From positions 9,486,501 through 9,550,500 of the forward strand of contig JARHVA010000006.1 of NCBI GenBank assembly GCA_037957365.1: 64,000 bases of DNA. The letters run 5' to 3'. Below, piece after piece: positions 24,241 through 36,246 of the stretch (its first letter is position 1; the number at the start of each line of letters is the position of its first letter). The notes below the pieces were generated by a model. It saw only the letters and a program-made list of their open reading frames with translations, was not told the origin of the DNA and ran no database searches. Source of the stretch: Torreya grandis (lineage: Eukaryota > Streptophyta > Pinopsida > Cupressales > Taxaceae). The position numbers and the translations under genes were made by a program.

Positions 24241-27064
24241 CATTTTATTATGGGTATTCTAATCCCAATAATTACTTGTTAACCTGTGAGATGAAATGGC
24301 ATGTTAAGGGTATAACTACAGAGGATGCAAATAAGTGAGAGCTCAAAGGAGCTCTAACATGCAGATCATTAAATTTCATATACAAAGGGATGCTACCAAA
24401 TTTATCCTTCAGGATGTCAAGGATTATTTGATAGGATAATTTAAAATGAATAAATTTATGAGTCAAATAATCCAAGCTCTAAAAGAGATTTGACAAAAAT
24501 CAGGCAAAGCAGTATGGGACTATGATCACAGGTTCTCTAATGTGATGAATAGAGTTGATTTTATGTTTCTAGATATAAATAAATTCACATGGTTTGTAGA
24601 AGTATTACAACCTCAAATTAGGTTTTCCATCACTAAAATTAAGTTCACTTGTAAGGTGAATGTTTGAGAAGCTGCACTCTGAGTAAAGCAAATAGAGTAT
24701 TATGGGGATAGTCTATGGCCTAATTTGAAAATTAATCCAAAGATAGATGTGAAGGATACGATAGTCAACATAAACAAGGTTATGGTTTTCAATAGAGACA
24801 AGGAAGATATAGAGGTGGATACTAAGGAGGTAATTTCAAACTAGATGAGAGATAGGTCTGATTATTGATTATCTATTCTCTGGGAAGAGAATACAATCAC
24901 TTCACATAGAATTTTCCAACCAATATATAAAGATAGGTCTATTGCGTATATTATAGAGTTATAGGAAAACATCACACAAAATATTTCCTTGTGTTAGAAA
25001 ATAAAATAAAATAAAATTTAGTGTGAAATGTAAATATGGTGAATTCATACCCAAGGGATCTTGTGCTCATGAAAGTGATCACCCAACATCAACACACAAA
25101 ATAAGTATTTACACCTTAGATATTATGCAAGATTACCATATTATAAAGGTGCATCAAGGCAACTATCTTGATCATATGAGGGAAAAGGGTTTTATTTATT
25201 AGGCAACACATGTATTGTTGAATATATAACATGAGACTGCATCTAAATGTGATGTTGTAGTTATTAATGCATAGATGTATGGTAAAATTATGTGCATGAT
25301 GAGGTAGAATGGCATAGTTAATGATTTAAAAAATTTACTTAAATTTATAAGTACTATGTGAAATGAAGATATATTAAAAAACATCAAAAATATTCTACAT
25401 AATCTATTAGACTACGTACAAAATGACCTGCTTCACACTAATTAGGTGGTATGGTATGTTAAGACCAAGAATCCATGGGATGTTGTTTCCCAATGTATAT
25501 AAAATTTTAAGGGTATGAGTTTCTAAATTTATTATTTGAATTTAGAAGCACAATAAATATGATCCCTTAGTTGACATGAGAAGCCGTTGGATGACCTGCT
25601 CTTAGTTACATCCCAGTGACATTGAGTCTCGTAGACTATAGAAGGGTAGAACCTATTGGGAAACTAGAGGATTTATAAATAAAAGTTATTAATTTAGTCT
25701 ATGAGGTGATTTTAAAGTTATAAATATGAATAGAGATGAAATACACTAGCCTATTTTAATTGGCAACAAATGGGCATATGATGGTTAGATTACCATGAAC
25801 ATAATGCATAATCACCAAGGGAATAATATTATCATCATACCTTAGAATAAAGCTAATAGCACTACCTATATCATTCTAAAGGAGCATGCCTCATCCTATG
25901 TATATGGGGATAATAACTGGTTTAAGGTTAGCACATAATCTAAACACAACACATTGTGAGAAGGACAATGCAACTTTTTCCATCCAGAGATAGAACCCCT
26001 TCTGCAGTTACAATAACCAGAGCAACCTTCATATAGACTATTGATAACAAAGGACAAATCCCATAATTACATACATGGAAATGCAAGTCTCCATTTGTGT
26101 AGTCACCAATAAGATCAAAGTGTATTTTTTATATCAAATGGGTGTGATAGACATGGATTACACTTAACAAACTTAGGAAGGTGTTCTATTTTGAAAAGAT
26201 ATGTCTTTTATAAGTGTTGATTCAGATACTCATGTTGAATTAGGTAAGAGGATACCATGAGGTGTGACCACTATGAATGGTTTTCACTACAGAGTGATAA
26301 TTACTCCAATACTTCACAACCAATAACTTGGGCATATTTATTTTCAAATTGGGACATGTTCCAAATATATATCATCGAGTTAGCATGATGAATTATGCAC
26401 TAAAGGGAATTATTATGACATGGTGGGTAGTACACAAGTCAAATTAGTTACATTGGGATGATGTTTACAAATTGTTACAATCTTGATTTTAAATAATACC
26501 TATGATCATGAGTCAATGGCCATTTTTTTAGAAGGCGAGTGCCCTAAAATGCATATTCATAGATGTGTTGATGTATGGTATTTTTAGGGTGTGGAACCCA
26601 AATACTGGATATATGTATTTAGTTATACACTAACACCTCTTCCAACAACATGGTACATGCACCATTAACATAAGTGGCAAAATTATATTTGGCCACAAGT
26701 CCAACATTATTTATTTAAACTTTTGTCCTTGAAGATGAGAATCCAATGGTGCATTAAGCTCTACATAATTTGAAGAAATTTTTATGTCATGTGTGAGTAC
26801 AGGACCTAAGTAATGCACATGAATGCTCTTTGTAGGAATAAACAACTATAGACTTGAACACAACTCTAAAAAATTACAAGGCTAGTAAGCAAAAAGATTA
26901 GTTGTTTTTTAAACCACACAATAGGATCATGGAAAATAGATAATAGATTGAATACAATGATAGCGATGAATATTTTTATTTGAAGGGTTGCTTTAAACCT
27001 GAGCGAGAGGCAAAGGAACCAAAAGACAAAGTCACAACACAAAACAAAAATGCATATTTACATA
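24241..27064 (+). pseudogene. Gag/protease-region remnant of gypsy element G3
   Basis: Three recognisable pieces on the plus strand. At about 24500-24700, VWDYDHRFSNVMNRVDFMF and WFVEVLQPQIRF match the gag core pattern (WDYDxRF...W(F/Y)xxxLxPxIR). At about 25620-25780 comes a protease-like stretch with YRRVEPIGKLED, then YPILIGNQWAYDG after frame repair by eye. At about 26520-26680, EGECPKMHIH and SYTLTPLPTTWYMHH resemble another gag-type segment (HTL-x-PIPxxWY). Many stops and frame changes. It is interrupted at 27065-27069 by element B and continues at 30141. Confidence 0.55.
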
Positions 27065-27069
27065 ATTTA

Positions 27070-27457
27070 TAATAAATCTAGTTTAGATTTAAAAAAATAA
27101 ACACTGAGTAAAATTTCTCACATAGCAAATAATCTTTAATTTCATATTCTATGCGGGATTTTCTATTATTCTAAATTAATTAAAATAGGGAGAGATATTA
27201 CATTTATATAACTCAATGAGATCCTATTATCAAGGAGTCAAGGCTCATCATCTAATCTCATAATCTTCTCCTCTAATCCCTTTATTTTCTCACACACACC
27301 CTATCTCTATTATCTATGTGATTTGTTTTCACAAATCACTTACAAACATAATTATATTATATTGCCTATATTATTATTAAATGAGTTGAAAAATCATATT
27401 AATAATAATATTAAAAACAAATATAATGTGATCAGTAATGCTAAGCCATTCCTAACA
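27070..27457 (-). repeat. 3' LTR of element B (388 bp)
   Basis: The plus strand begins TAATAAATC and ends CATTCCTAACA. It aligns along its length with 29747-30135, sharing GGGAGAGATATTACATTTAT and the ACACACACCCTATCTCTATT region. The outer TG is TA in both LTRs. Confidence 0.87.
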
Positions 27458-27467
27458 TCCCCCTTTA
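27458..27467 (-). other. Polypurine tract of element B
   Basis: The minus strand reads TAAAGGGGGA directly before the 3' LTR. Confidence 0.8.
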
Positions 27468-27533
27468 GTGAGAACATAGGGAAAACATTATTCTGTACTG
27501 TAACTATTGCCAACAGAACTTGTTCATGATTTA

Positions 27534-27690
27534 GATGGTTTTCTCAAGATAGACAACAACCTTAAGGATGGTTTTACAATTAGATAACCAACAACCTAAA
27601 ATAAAATGATGGTTTTACACTCTGCATACCACCAACCTACAAATAAACAAGATGGTTTTACATGTGGTTAACCAACAACCATATAGATAA
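27534..27690. repeat. Short imperfect tandem repeat in element B (GATGGTTTTACA...ACCAACAACC)
   Basis: Four units start at 27534, 27567, 27608 and 27651. Each opens with GATGGTTTT and closes with an ACCAACAACC-like word; spacing is 33, 41 and 43 bp. It lies close to the 3' LTR. Confidence 0.75.
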
Positions 27691-27987
27691 TGATGTTACA
27701 ATACTATATTAGTTCTCATCACTATCTTACCTCAAGTGGAAATACAAAGAAATAAGATCACTTATTAAAATACTTGAACATGTATGAACCATTCCTTCTT
27801 ATTTGCATAAAGTAAAAACATAACTGAAAAATAAGCCACAACTCCATTACATGGCCCCATCTCTTATGGTTGATGAGAGGATGCTATTTATCCTCAATCC
27901 TCCTATGTCCTCCATCCTCTTGCTTAGGAAGTTACTTACTCATCCAATTAAGACTTTGATATGCATGCTATTTTGAATATAACAGCT

Positions 27988-28014
27988 CCCCCCCCCCCCC
28001 CCCCCCCGCCCCCC
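27988..28014. repeat. C20-G-C6 homopolymer tract
   Basis: Twenty consecutive C (27988-28007), one G, then six C. On the element's sense strand this is a long G run that could form a quadruplex. Such a tract is very unusual in this AT-rich DNA, and its length may be affected by sequencing error. Confidence 0.9.
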
Positions 28015-29732
28015 TCACAAGATTAATATATTCATTACAAAGTGGACATCATTTTCACTTGAAAATGTGCCCTTTTACAAACAAATTATTTTGTTTTTGA
28101 TAATATGACAAAGAAATTTTTGACAATAGACCCAAAAAGATTACAACTCTAAACTCTGACACCAAAATAGGACTCTTATCAAAATGACTTTGACACTGAG
28201 ATTGTTTGATGATAATAACCTTGACAACTTGACTCTTCACAAGATGACACTATATTTTTTTAATTTATACAAATATGATTTAAAAAATGGACCCTTTTCT
28301 ATAAAAAAATATAGATCTTGAAAACCATATAAACAATGACTAAAATAAAAAATTTCTTAAACATCTAACCTATCAAGCTAATCATTGAGCACTGATTTTA
28401 TATATTTATTTATTTATTTGGCACTTACAATGATGACATGCATTGTTAGACTAACTTGACATAGAATAAATAATTTAGATTTTTAAAACTAAATAAGACT
28501 TAACTAAACTTTAAATGCTTTTGACCTCTAAAAACTAAATGACACGATTGGATCCTGTCATGACTTAATATCCAAAATACCTAAAAATTAGACATAATAT
28601 TAAATTAATGACTACAATAACAAACAAAAATGAATTAATATAATGAAACATCTACTTGCTTGGCTGGTGGAAAAGATATGCAGAGGATTTTTGGATTTAT
28701 CATTGATGACTTAGAATAATAGCTTGATTCTAAAAGACTAGGAATAATTTGACATTGAGTTCGAAGAGTATACGCTACCAATATTTTGGTTTATATCAAG
28801 AAAGATGATCTAAAAACTTGTAGGAATATGAAGAGATCACCAAATTGATGTATGAGAGGTCTAAATCCATGATATTAAAAAATAACTTAGACATCTAATA
28901 GAATCTATGTTGGGTGCATGATCTAACTTGAGCTACACACACCACCACCTTTTGTCTCTAAAATTGACAACTAGATATGCACACGGTTGTATAGATCAGT
29001 CAACAAAAATGTAGAATTCCATGAATGGATCATATCAGTTGTTAGACCAAATAATGTGTAGCAGACAACATACAAAATTATGCACACACATGTGACATGA
29101 AGATACAGAGATCCTGACAAGTAATGAATATAGGACTGACAAACATTGGTGTTGGATTCAAGATAGTAAACACACAAAAGTAAATCATGTTAGATAATCA
29201 AACTGTAAAGGCAAAAATAGTATAGGTGATAGGATCATTTAGATGAGAATACACACTTAATAGTGTTAATGAATCATAAATATTGGTAAAATACTTAACA
29301 CAAAAAGACCAAAAATATTGGTGTAGTTGCTTGAAATATATGAAGCCTTCAATGACCATTCAATGATATAGCATGTAAATCTATCAATGAAGAGATTAAT
29401 GTCATTATTGAATGTACTTGATTGAACTAGGTAGAAGACTTGACATGTAGATTTGAATGGTACTAAAGGACAATGAATCTAGCACTTCCTCCCATAAAAA
29501 ACACAAAACTCAAAATGATGCTCAATATAGGAATTAGAACACTTTTCTTAGCATGTACAATCTGAGTCACATGGATTGATTGTCTCCATTAGATATGGTT
29601 TCCCATGCTTCCATTGCATATAGATATACAATACTATATTATTTGTAAACATATATCTAAATTGATTTTAATTCATATGACTATCATTGTAATAAATAAT
29701 GGATAATTTCTCTATACTGATGGATTAACAGG
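28015..29732 (-). other. Internal region of element B
   Basis: About 1.7 kb with no readable gag or pol motif on either strand. The short minus-strand open pieces at 28240-28055 and 29177-28971 have no family resemblance. Confidence 0.5.
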
Positions 29733-29744
29733 GCTATGATACTA
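29733..29744 (-). other. Primer-binding-like site of element B
   Basis: The minus strand reads TAGTATCATAGC, 10 of 12 matching TGGTATCAGAGC (complement of initiator tRNA-Met), two bases from the 5' LTR. It is mutated but in the right place. Confidence 0.6.
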
Positions 29745-29746
29745 GA

Positions 29747-30135
29747 TAATAAATATGGTTTAGATTTAAAAAATAAACATCGAATAAAATTTCTCATGTA
29801 GGAAATAATAGTCTTCAATTTCATATTCTATTCGATATTTTCTATTATTCCAAATTAATTACAATAGGGAGAGATATTACATTTATACATATCAGTGAGC
29901 TCCTATTATCAAAGAGTCAAGGTTCATCATCTAATCCCACAATCTTCTCCTTTAATCCCTTTATTTTCTCACACACCCCTATCTCTATTATCTACATTAG
30001 TTATTTTCACAAATCACATACAAACATAATTATATTATTCAGCCTATATTATTATTAAATGACTTGATAACTCATATTAATATTAATATTACAAACAAAT
30101 ATAATGTGAGCACTAACGTTAGGCTATTCCTAACA
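29747..30135 (-). repeat. 5' LTR of element B (389 bp)
   Basis: The partner of 27070-27457. The plus-strand right end reads CTATTCCTAACA, followed by TSD ATTTA. Confidence 0.87.
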
Positions 30136-30140
30136 ATTTA

Positions 30141-33027
30141 AACATTTAGGAGAAAAAATGGTAGAGAAAAATATGAGACTCTATGCCATGTGGGACCAAC
30201 AAGATATATCAAAATATGTTAAAGAAATAAATAACAAACATTGGTACCGAGTCTGTGCCAAATATTATGACTTTGGGTTACTATTGGACATAATAAAAGA
30301 TATCGAAAGGTCTGAAATTGATGCAAGAATATCAAGGTGTGTTTTAAAAATGTTTTTAGAAGTTAAGGGTTTGGATCCTTCTTTGGAAGAGATTCACATA
30401 TAACTCAAATAATGTGCATGGCATATTAATAAGTGGCCATATAGGCTAAATCCCAATATGAAACTTAAGGTTAAGGTTGAAATTGATAGGATACAAGAAG
30501 CATTGATTATTTATCCAATAGAAAAAGTAGACTAGGTAAGTCCAATGGTGGTGCAAGCCAAAAATTTAGAGGAGTTTAGAGTCTATGGGGACTACATGGC
30601 TTTGAATGATTCTTGCATTAATGACCTATTTCCAATTCTATTAATAGATGAGGTTTTCAGGTCAGTCACGAGGCACAAAGTTTATACCTTCATAGATGGA
30701 TTTAGTGGATACCTTCAGATATTGATCATAGATGAAGATCAGGGTAAAACCACCTTTGTAACAAAATGGGTTCCTTCACATACATGGTAATGCCCTTCGG
30801 CATGAATAATGCTAATATTATTTTCTCTAGGGTTATGGTAACTATGTTAAAATATTTTATCCATGATTTCCTAGAAGACTGTCTTGATCATTAGGTTGTA
30901 TTCTCTTTATTAAATAACACCTATCCAAGATAGGACTCATGTTAGAATAATTTTAATCTTTGTGCATTGCATTGAAATTGAAAAAATGTTTGTTATTTAC
31001 ACTATTTGGTGTTCTCTTGGGTCACATGGTATGCAATAATGGTATTTTGGTTGATCAAGATAAAATCACATTCATTGTGAGTATGCCACCTCTTGCAAGC
31101 TCTACTAAAGTTCAATCATTCATGGGACATACAAGATATTATTGTAAGTTCTTCAAATAGTATGCTACCATATCCAACCTAATGGAGAAAGTATTGTCCA
31201 AAGATACAACATTTGAAAGGATTACTGAGTGTTAAACCTTTTGTGGATTTGAAATAGAGGTTAGAACCAACCCTGATATTGGTTTTCCCTAATTGGAGCA
31301 AGCCATTTCATGTGCATATAGATGCTTTAGGAATTCCATTAGATTTTTGTATTGGCTCAACAAGGAGACATGTTTAGATCACCCCATGCAATTCACATGT
31401 AGAAAGTTTTCAGCAACAAAGAATAATTACACTAAAATAGAGTGAGAGACCATGGATATGGTGTTTAAACTATAAAAAAATAAGCATTACCTCTTTAAAA
31501 CACCATTTTAATTTTTAACAATAACAAAACCCTTCGATATATAGTAAATAATCCCATGTTAGGTGGAAGGATCTCCAAGTGGCTAATTTTATTCCAAGAA
31601 TATTAGTTTAAAATAAATATCAAACTAGGGAGAGATAATGTGGGTCCAAATAATTTTAGCTCAATAAGGAATGGTGAGGATCCATAAGAATTGTATGATG
31701 AGTCACTGGATGCACACTTATTCATAGTCTATATGATTTTATAGAATATGGAAGACATAGCCAATTTCATGGAACAAGGAATTTTTCCAACACATTATGT
31801 TGATAAAAATAAAATTTAGCTAGTCACAAGAACTATACCATTCAACATTATCAATGGGATTTTGTACAATATAGATAAAGATGACTTGTTGCACAAAGTA
31901 GCCCTAGATCATGAGTGACCATAATTATTGGAAGAAGCATATCAAAGAGTCTTGGTAGGACAATTAATAGGAGAATCAACTATGAGGAAGATAGTATAAA
32001 GTGGTCTATGGTGGCATAATATATTTTAGGATACACATAGATTCACAAATCTCTATGACATTTATCAAAGAATAAGAAAGTCAAATCAAAGGGACAAAAT
32101 TTCTCTAAACCTAATGTTAGCAATGCAAACATTTGAGTGATTGGTAATTGATTATGTATGACCTATAAATCCACAAAATAAACACAATCATTATAGATAT
32201 ATAATAATTGTGATGGATTACTTCATGAAATGGGTAGAAGTTATTGTGACACTAAACTACATGCTAAATACATAGCCAAATTTTTGTATGAAAACATTAT
32301 AACCAGATTTGGATGTCGTATGAAGTTGGTCAGTGATAGAGGAACACACTTCCTCAATAATAAAATCAAGACTCTAATATAATAATTTATGATATTTTAA
32401 CATTAGATCACAACCTATCATCCTCAAGCTATTGGGCAGGCGTAAGCATCCAACAAAGTCCTCAAGAATATGCTTATAAAAATATGCAATGTGCAGAGAG
32501 ATGATTCAAATGATCAAATTCCTTTGATATTATAGGCATATAGGATTGATTATTAGCATGTGATAGGGTTCACTCTTTTTTAGTTGGTCTATATAATAAA
32601 ATTAGTTATGCCTATAGAATATATAGCTCCAAGTCTATGGATCACATTGATAATGTGACTGGGAGATGAGTATTCACTTCAAGAAAAGTTGTTAGATATA
32701 ACCGCATAGATAAGATGAGGTAGAGAATGAGTTAGACACATGAAAAAAATAAGTATAATCAAAAATCATGGAATGATCACAATCTATGATATAAAGAGTT
32801 TTATTCAGAGTAGATACTATTATTGTATGATAACATATTTTGTGCACATCTAGGTAAATTGTGTATTTAGTGAAAACAACCATATTTCATCCATGAAGTA
32901 TCGTAGCAATGGAAAATAGTGCTAAGGGACCTTCAAGTAACCATCCTCCTAGGGTGTGTAAATGGATTCAAGCTTAAACCTTATCACCAATGATCTCTAT
33001 TAATCTCATGTTGAAAATTTGAGAGGG
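30141..33027 (+). pseudogene. Pol remnant of gypsy element G3: RT, RNase H, integrase
   Basis: The frame resumes after element B. A pre-RT segment is open at 30158-30403. RT runs from about 30430 to 31160: RLNPNMKLKV, SPMVVQAKN, DGFSGYLQILI, DQGKTTFVT, then FLEDCLDH where the active site should be Y-x-DD, and the C-terminal FGVLLGHMVCNNGILVD. RNase H-like words follow at 31300-31600 (FHVHIDALG after a frame change, CRKFSATKNNYTKIE, GGRISKWLILFQEY). The integrase lies at 32130-32960: YIIIVMDYFMKWVEVIV, a region ending ITRFGC, LVSDRGTHFLNNKI (second catalytic Asp kept), TTYHPQAIGQA and KVLKNM. Many stops; dead. It is not Tat-type: there is no second RNase H. Confidence 0.85.
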
Positions 33028-34008
33028 TGTCAAGTAACAACATGTATCGAGTGTTTTATTTCATTTACAATTTTCTTGTCTTTTTTTAGGTTTGTAGTGT
33101 AGTTATATACAATGAAATTTTTATATCATAAGAAATTATAATATAATATAAAAATATAAATGTCATAGAGTATGAAAGGAAAATATCAAAGCAATAAAAA
33201 AAAAACACAAAAAGAGGTCAACACGAGGTTAATCAATCAAGTCCTTGAATGAAGCACTAAAAAAAGGGTAACATAAGATAGGTAATAAACATTCAATCAC
33301 AAATTAGTTAATGATAAAGCACTTCAAATATTACACCTTTCTTAAAGCATATTAGGGTGTCAGACTTAGGTAATTTCAATAAAGGAAAGTTTTAGAAGAA
33401 TAAAGGTGGCATGTCGTATCAAATATTTATGTTATCCAAAACACATAATATATCTATTGAAGCATAAATGTCACCTCACAATAATCGATGGCATTTAAAC
33501 CAAGTGTATAACAATATGAAAAATAGATTAGCATAATTCAATACAAAGTGTCAAATGAGTGGAGTGATGAAAATTTATATAAACATAGGGCACATAGAAC
33601 ACAACACATTTTAAACCCCCTAGAGTAAAATATCCTTTTGAGATATGAGCTTGAGTTATTTACCTAAGCATAAAAATGTCAAAGTTTTCACCACAACATA
33701 GCAAGGATGAGTCAATTAGAGCTCCTCATACAACTAAATGATGTACACAATGAGGAGATGGGAATAAGCTTGAAATTGAGATAAACAAGGTACCATGACC
33801 TTGAACCCCTTTATTTTTAGGTGTATAAGAGATAGTTTTATTCAAATTAGATTCAGTCACTGATATGTAACTAGGAGCCCTAGCCATGCAACATCAACTA
33901 TAAGGGTCATATGTTGAGTGATTGATAAAGCTTCCAATTTTTGGAGAAAATTAAAAAGGTAGTAATCATGCTACTAAATTGGTACAATGATGGAGAAATA
34001 AACTTGTC
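33028..34008 (+). other. Possible start of the G3 3' LTR, otherwise unassigned
   Basis: After the integrase tail, GAGAGGG (33021-33027) is followed by TGTCAAGTAACAAC, which has the form of a polypurine tract and LTR start. I could not find a matching 5' copy in the window, so the end and the identity remain open. No gene is seen in this stretch. Confidence 0.3.
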
Positions 34009-34013
34009 CAAGG

Positions 34014-34909
34014 TGTTAGGGGTGGTGAGAATCCAAGAACAAACACACTATTCTGATTCCACCTGTTAAGATCTTGCTCCTCAGAAAGAGCACAGTATGA
34101 TTACCAAATATAAGTAATTGAATATGCGGAAATAACCAGAAACACAAGTAACTAGAATTCACCAATAGCACAGAATATGAGAGACAATACACTATCTTGT
34201 ATTAACACTTTACAGAAAAGAATACAACAAAGAGCCGCCACACTCTTCCACCTTACAGAGGTTTGCCACACCTCAAGTGTACAGTAATTCTTCTCACACA
34301 CACTCTCCTACACAAAAAAACGGTCCCAACAACCAACTCACACACAGAATTGGTGTTCACCTCACCAACCAATCAGTAATAACCCTGCCGGTACACCAAG
34401 CACTCTATAGCACTTCAAGCTGATCTCCCATGAACCTGCAACCTGCAATTCAAAGACCAAACTCACATGTAGATCTCCTATGAGCTTGCAACAACCTGCA
34501 ACTCACTGATCTTACAACTAGAAGGAACTCTTCCTTTCTATCTCATGCATAAACAATACATGCCAATGGGTCTATAAATAGATCCCTAACTCAAAACAAT
34601 AACTTAGACTCTTAATTTAGACAATTATCCTCGCAGCCCAAGACTCTGACTGGTCTTAACATGCAAACTCTTCATTCACTTAACTAACTGTCTGTGCAAC
34701 GAACAGTTCTGGAACACACAGGCGACCGACATCGGTCCCTGCTTGTCTGGTTCTGCTGACGTCGGCCGACTCCCTACCGTCGTCGGTGGCCTTCTGCACT
34801 GGTCTCAACCGACGTCGGTCCTGCTGCTGATGCCGGTGCTCCTGGAACTCAGCAACCATTGTTCCTTCAGTTTGCAAAGGGTTGAAGCTTTTAGCTCCAC
34901 AACCTAACA
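34014..34909 (-). mobile_element. Solo LTR of the copia family at 58165-62798 (896 bp)
   Basis: The minus strand reads TGTTAGGTTGTGGAGC...CCCCTAACA and aligns end to end with the 897-bp LTRs at 58165-59061 and 61902-62798. The perfect 5-bp TSD CAAGG flanks it (34009-34013, 34910-34914). No internal sequence remains, so it is a solo LTR left by LTR-LTR recombination. It keeps the GACGTC-rich region (34731-34850) and many CpG sites, indicating a fairly recent insertion. A 76-codon minus-strand open frame (34910-34680) lies entirely in this LTR and is not a gene. Confidence 0.95.
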
Positions 34910-34914
34910 CAAGG

Positions 34915-35057
34915 ATGTTATCTAGGGTTCATTTCAAGAGGCCCTACTAGAAAACCCATTGGAAATATTTAGTGAATCTAGGGAAATTTGATTTGTCAGT
35001 ATGGTGAATCATCTGTAGGTGATGGAAAATTTTTTATCCATGTTTTCCCCCATATTT
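34915..35057. other. Spacer between solo LTR and minisatellite
   Basis: Short AT-rich stretch, nothing recognised. Confidence 0.4.
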
Positions 35058-35500
35058 GAACAATAGATCCGAATGATCAAACTAAATGATGGAGCCAAAT
35101 GTTCAAGTTAAATTACATAACCAAATTATAGAGATGAATAACATAGTTAAATGATAGCCAAATGACATAGATGAATGACTAAGTCGAACAACAAAGCCAA
35201 GCCATGAAAGACACAGCCAAACAACACAGATGAAAGACACAACCAAAAAACCTAGTTGAATGACACAATTGAATGACCTAGCCAATTGACAAAGATGAAT
35301 GACACAATCAAATGACCTAGCCAAATAACACAAATGAACATCACAACTAAATGACACATCAAATGACCTGAATGAATGGTAGAGATGAATGACATTGAAT
35401 AACATAGTCGAATGACACAACTAAATAACCTAGCCAAATGCCTATACTGAATGATGTAGCTGAATGACATAACCCAATGGTGGAATTGAATAGATAGATT
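35058..35500. repeat. 13-bp minisatellite, about 34 units
   Basis: Head-to-tail array with a consensus near (G/A)AATGACA(T/C)AG(C/A)(C/T), starting GAACAATAGATCC and ending GAATAGATAGATT. Most units are exactly 13 bp; a few are 10-12 bp or 20 bp (near 35200). Because 13 is not a multiple of 3, all three minus-strand frames stay partly open and give repetitive, hydrophobic-looking translations (35420-35103, 35470-35252), which I do not regard as proteins. Units are well diverged, so the array is old. Confidence 0.9.
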
Positions 35501-36241
35501 AAGGTTTTTTATTTGGCACTATTATTTGTTTTCTTCATTCATTACTATCATTCACTTCTGTGTTCCTCTAGTTTTGGTTTTACTTGTTGCTTGGGTTGGT
35601 ATCTCAGGGGATCTACTATATATATTTGGAAAATTTAAGTGTAATCTTATATATTACTATAAAGGGTTGGTGATCTAACCCAAAAAATATATATATCCCT
35701 AAAAGTTTGGTGATTCATTCCCATCTATCAACCCTAAAAATTTTCCAAAACCAAAATCCTAAAAATGGAATATTCATGAATTAATGAATATTCACCACTA
35801 AAAAAACTTGATGTTACCATATACATCAACACAAGAATAATAGCAAGGGAAACTAGACTTCCAACTCAGGACAAATCCCTTTCATCATATAAAACCAAGA
35901 TCCCTCTAATTCACTTAGACATAAGATAAAACTACACCAAAGGTTCCATGATAATCCCCCTTAATTAAATACAATATATCATAGTGTGAGTAATATCTAA
36001 TTTCATTTCATGTATATTATGGTAGAACACTAAAATTACATGGCAAACAACAAAATGGGTCATTGATATTGTGTATTGCATGATCTAAATAAACTAAAAT
36101 TTTAATTGATTAGAATTCCTAGTGGCTGATTTGATTTCCAACTTGAAGAATAAATTTTTGGGCATGTCGTATACTTTACAACACCCATTCATGGTATTTT
36201 TAATCTAACTTACTCAATAAAAGTCACTTGATGGTCTTGTT
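35501..36241. other. Unassigned AT-rich DNA, left flank of Tat copy 2
   Basis: A (TA)n-like run near 35685 and short direct words (TTGGTGATCTAACC/TTTGGTGATTCATT), but no gene or paired repeat. This is part of the pre-insertion locus of copy 2. Confidence 0.35.
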
Positions 36242-36246
36242 GTAGT
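36242..36246. other. Target-site duplication GTAGT (left) of Tat copy 2
   Basis: Matches GTAGT at 51443-51447, directly outside the LTR ends. Confidence 0.85.

Larger units (their letters stand above)
27070..30135 (-). mobile_element. Short coding-poor LTR retrotransposon, element B (3066 bp)
   Basis: Direct repeats 27070-27457 and 29747-30135 (388 and 389 bp), the perfect TSD ATTTA (27065-27069, 30136-30140), a minus-strand polypurine tract TAAAGGGGGA next to the left LTR, and a primer-binding-like site next to the right LTR. The internal part is about 2.3 kb and has no pol motif. It contains a 20-C homopolymer and short tandem repeats. The insertion splits the G3 gypsy frame. LTRs begin TGTTAGGAA and end TTATTA on the minus strand. 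It is a different family from element A, though it shares the AAAGGGGGATGTT PPT/LTR junction style. Confidence 0.87.

Noticed and set aside
30158..30403. 81-codon frame after element B as an independent gene
   Set aside because: It continues the G3 polyprotein directly into RT and the flanks join across the element B insertion.
34680..34910. 76-codon frame, Arg/Gln-rich
   Set aside because: Entirely inside the solo copia LTR (U3), a shadow of the GACGTC-rich region.
35103..35470. Repetitive hydrophobic proteins of 105 and 72 codons on the minus strand
   Set aside because: They are translations of the 13-bp minisatellite; the period is not a multiple of three and several frames are open together.
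35058..35500. Possible CRISPR array
   Set aside because: Units are contiguous 13-mers without unique spacers, in a plant genomic context, with no cas genes.
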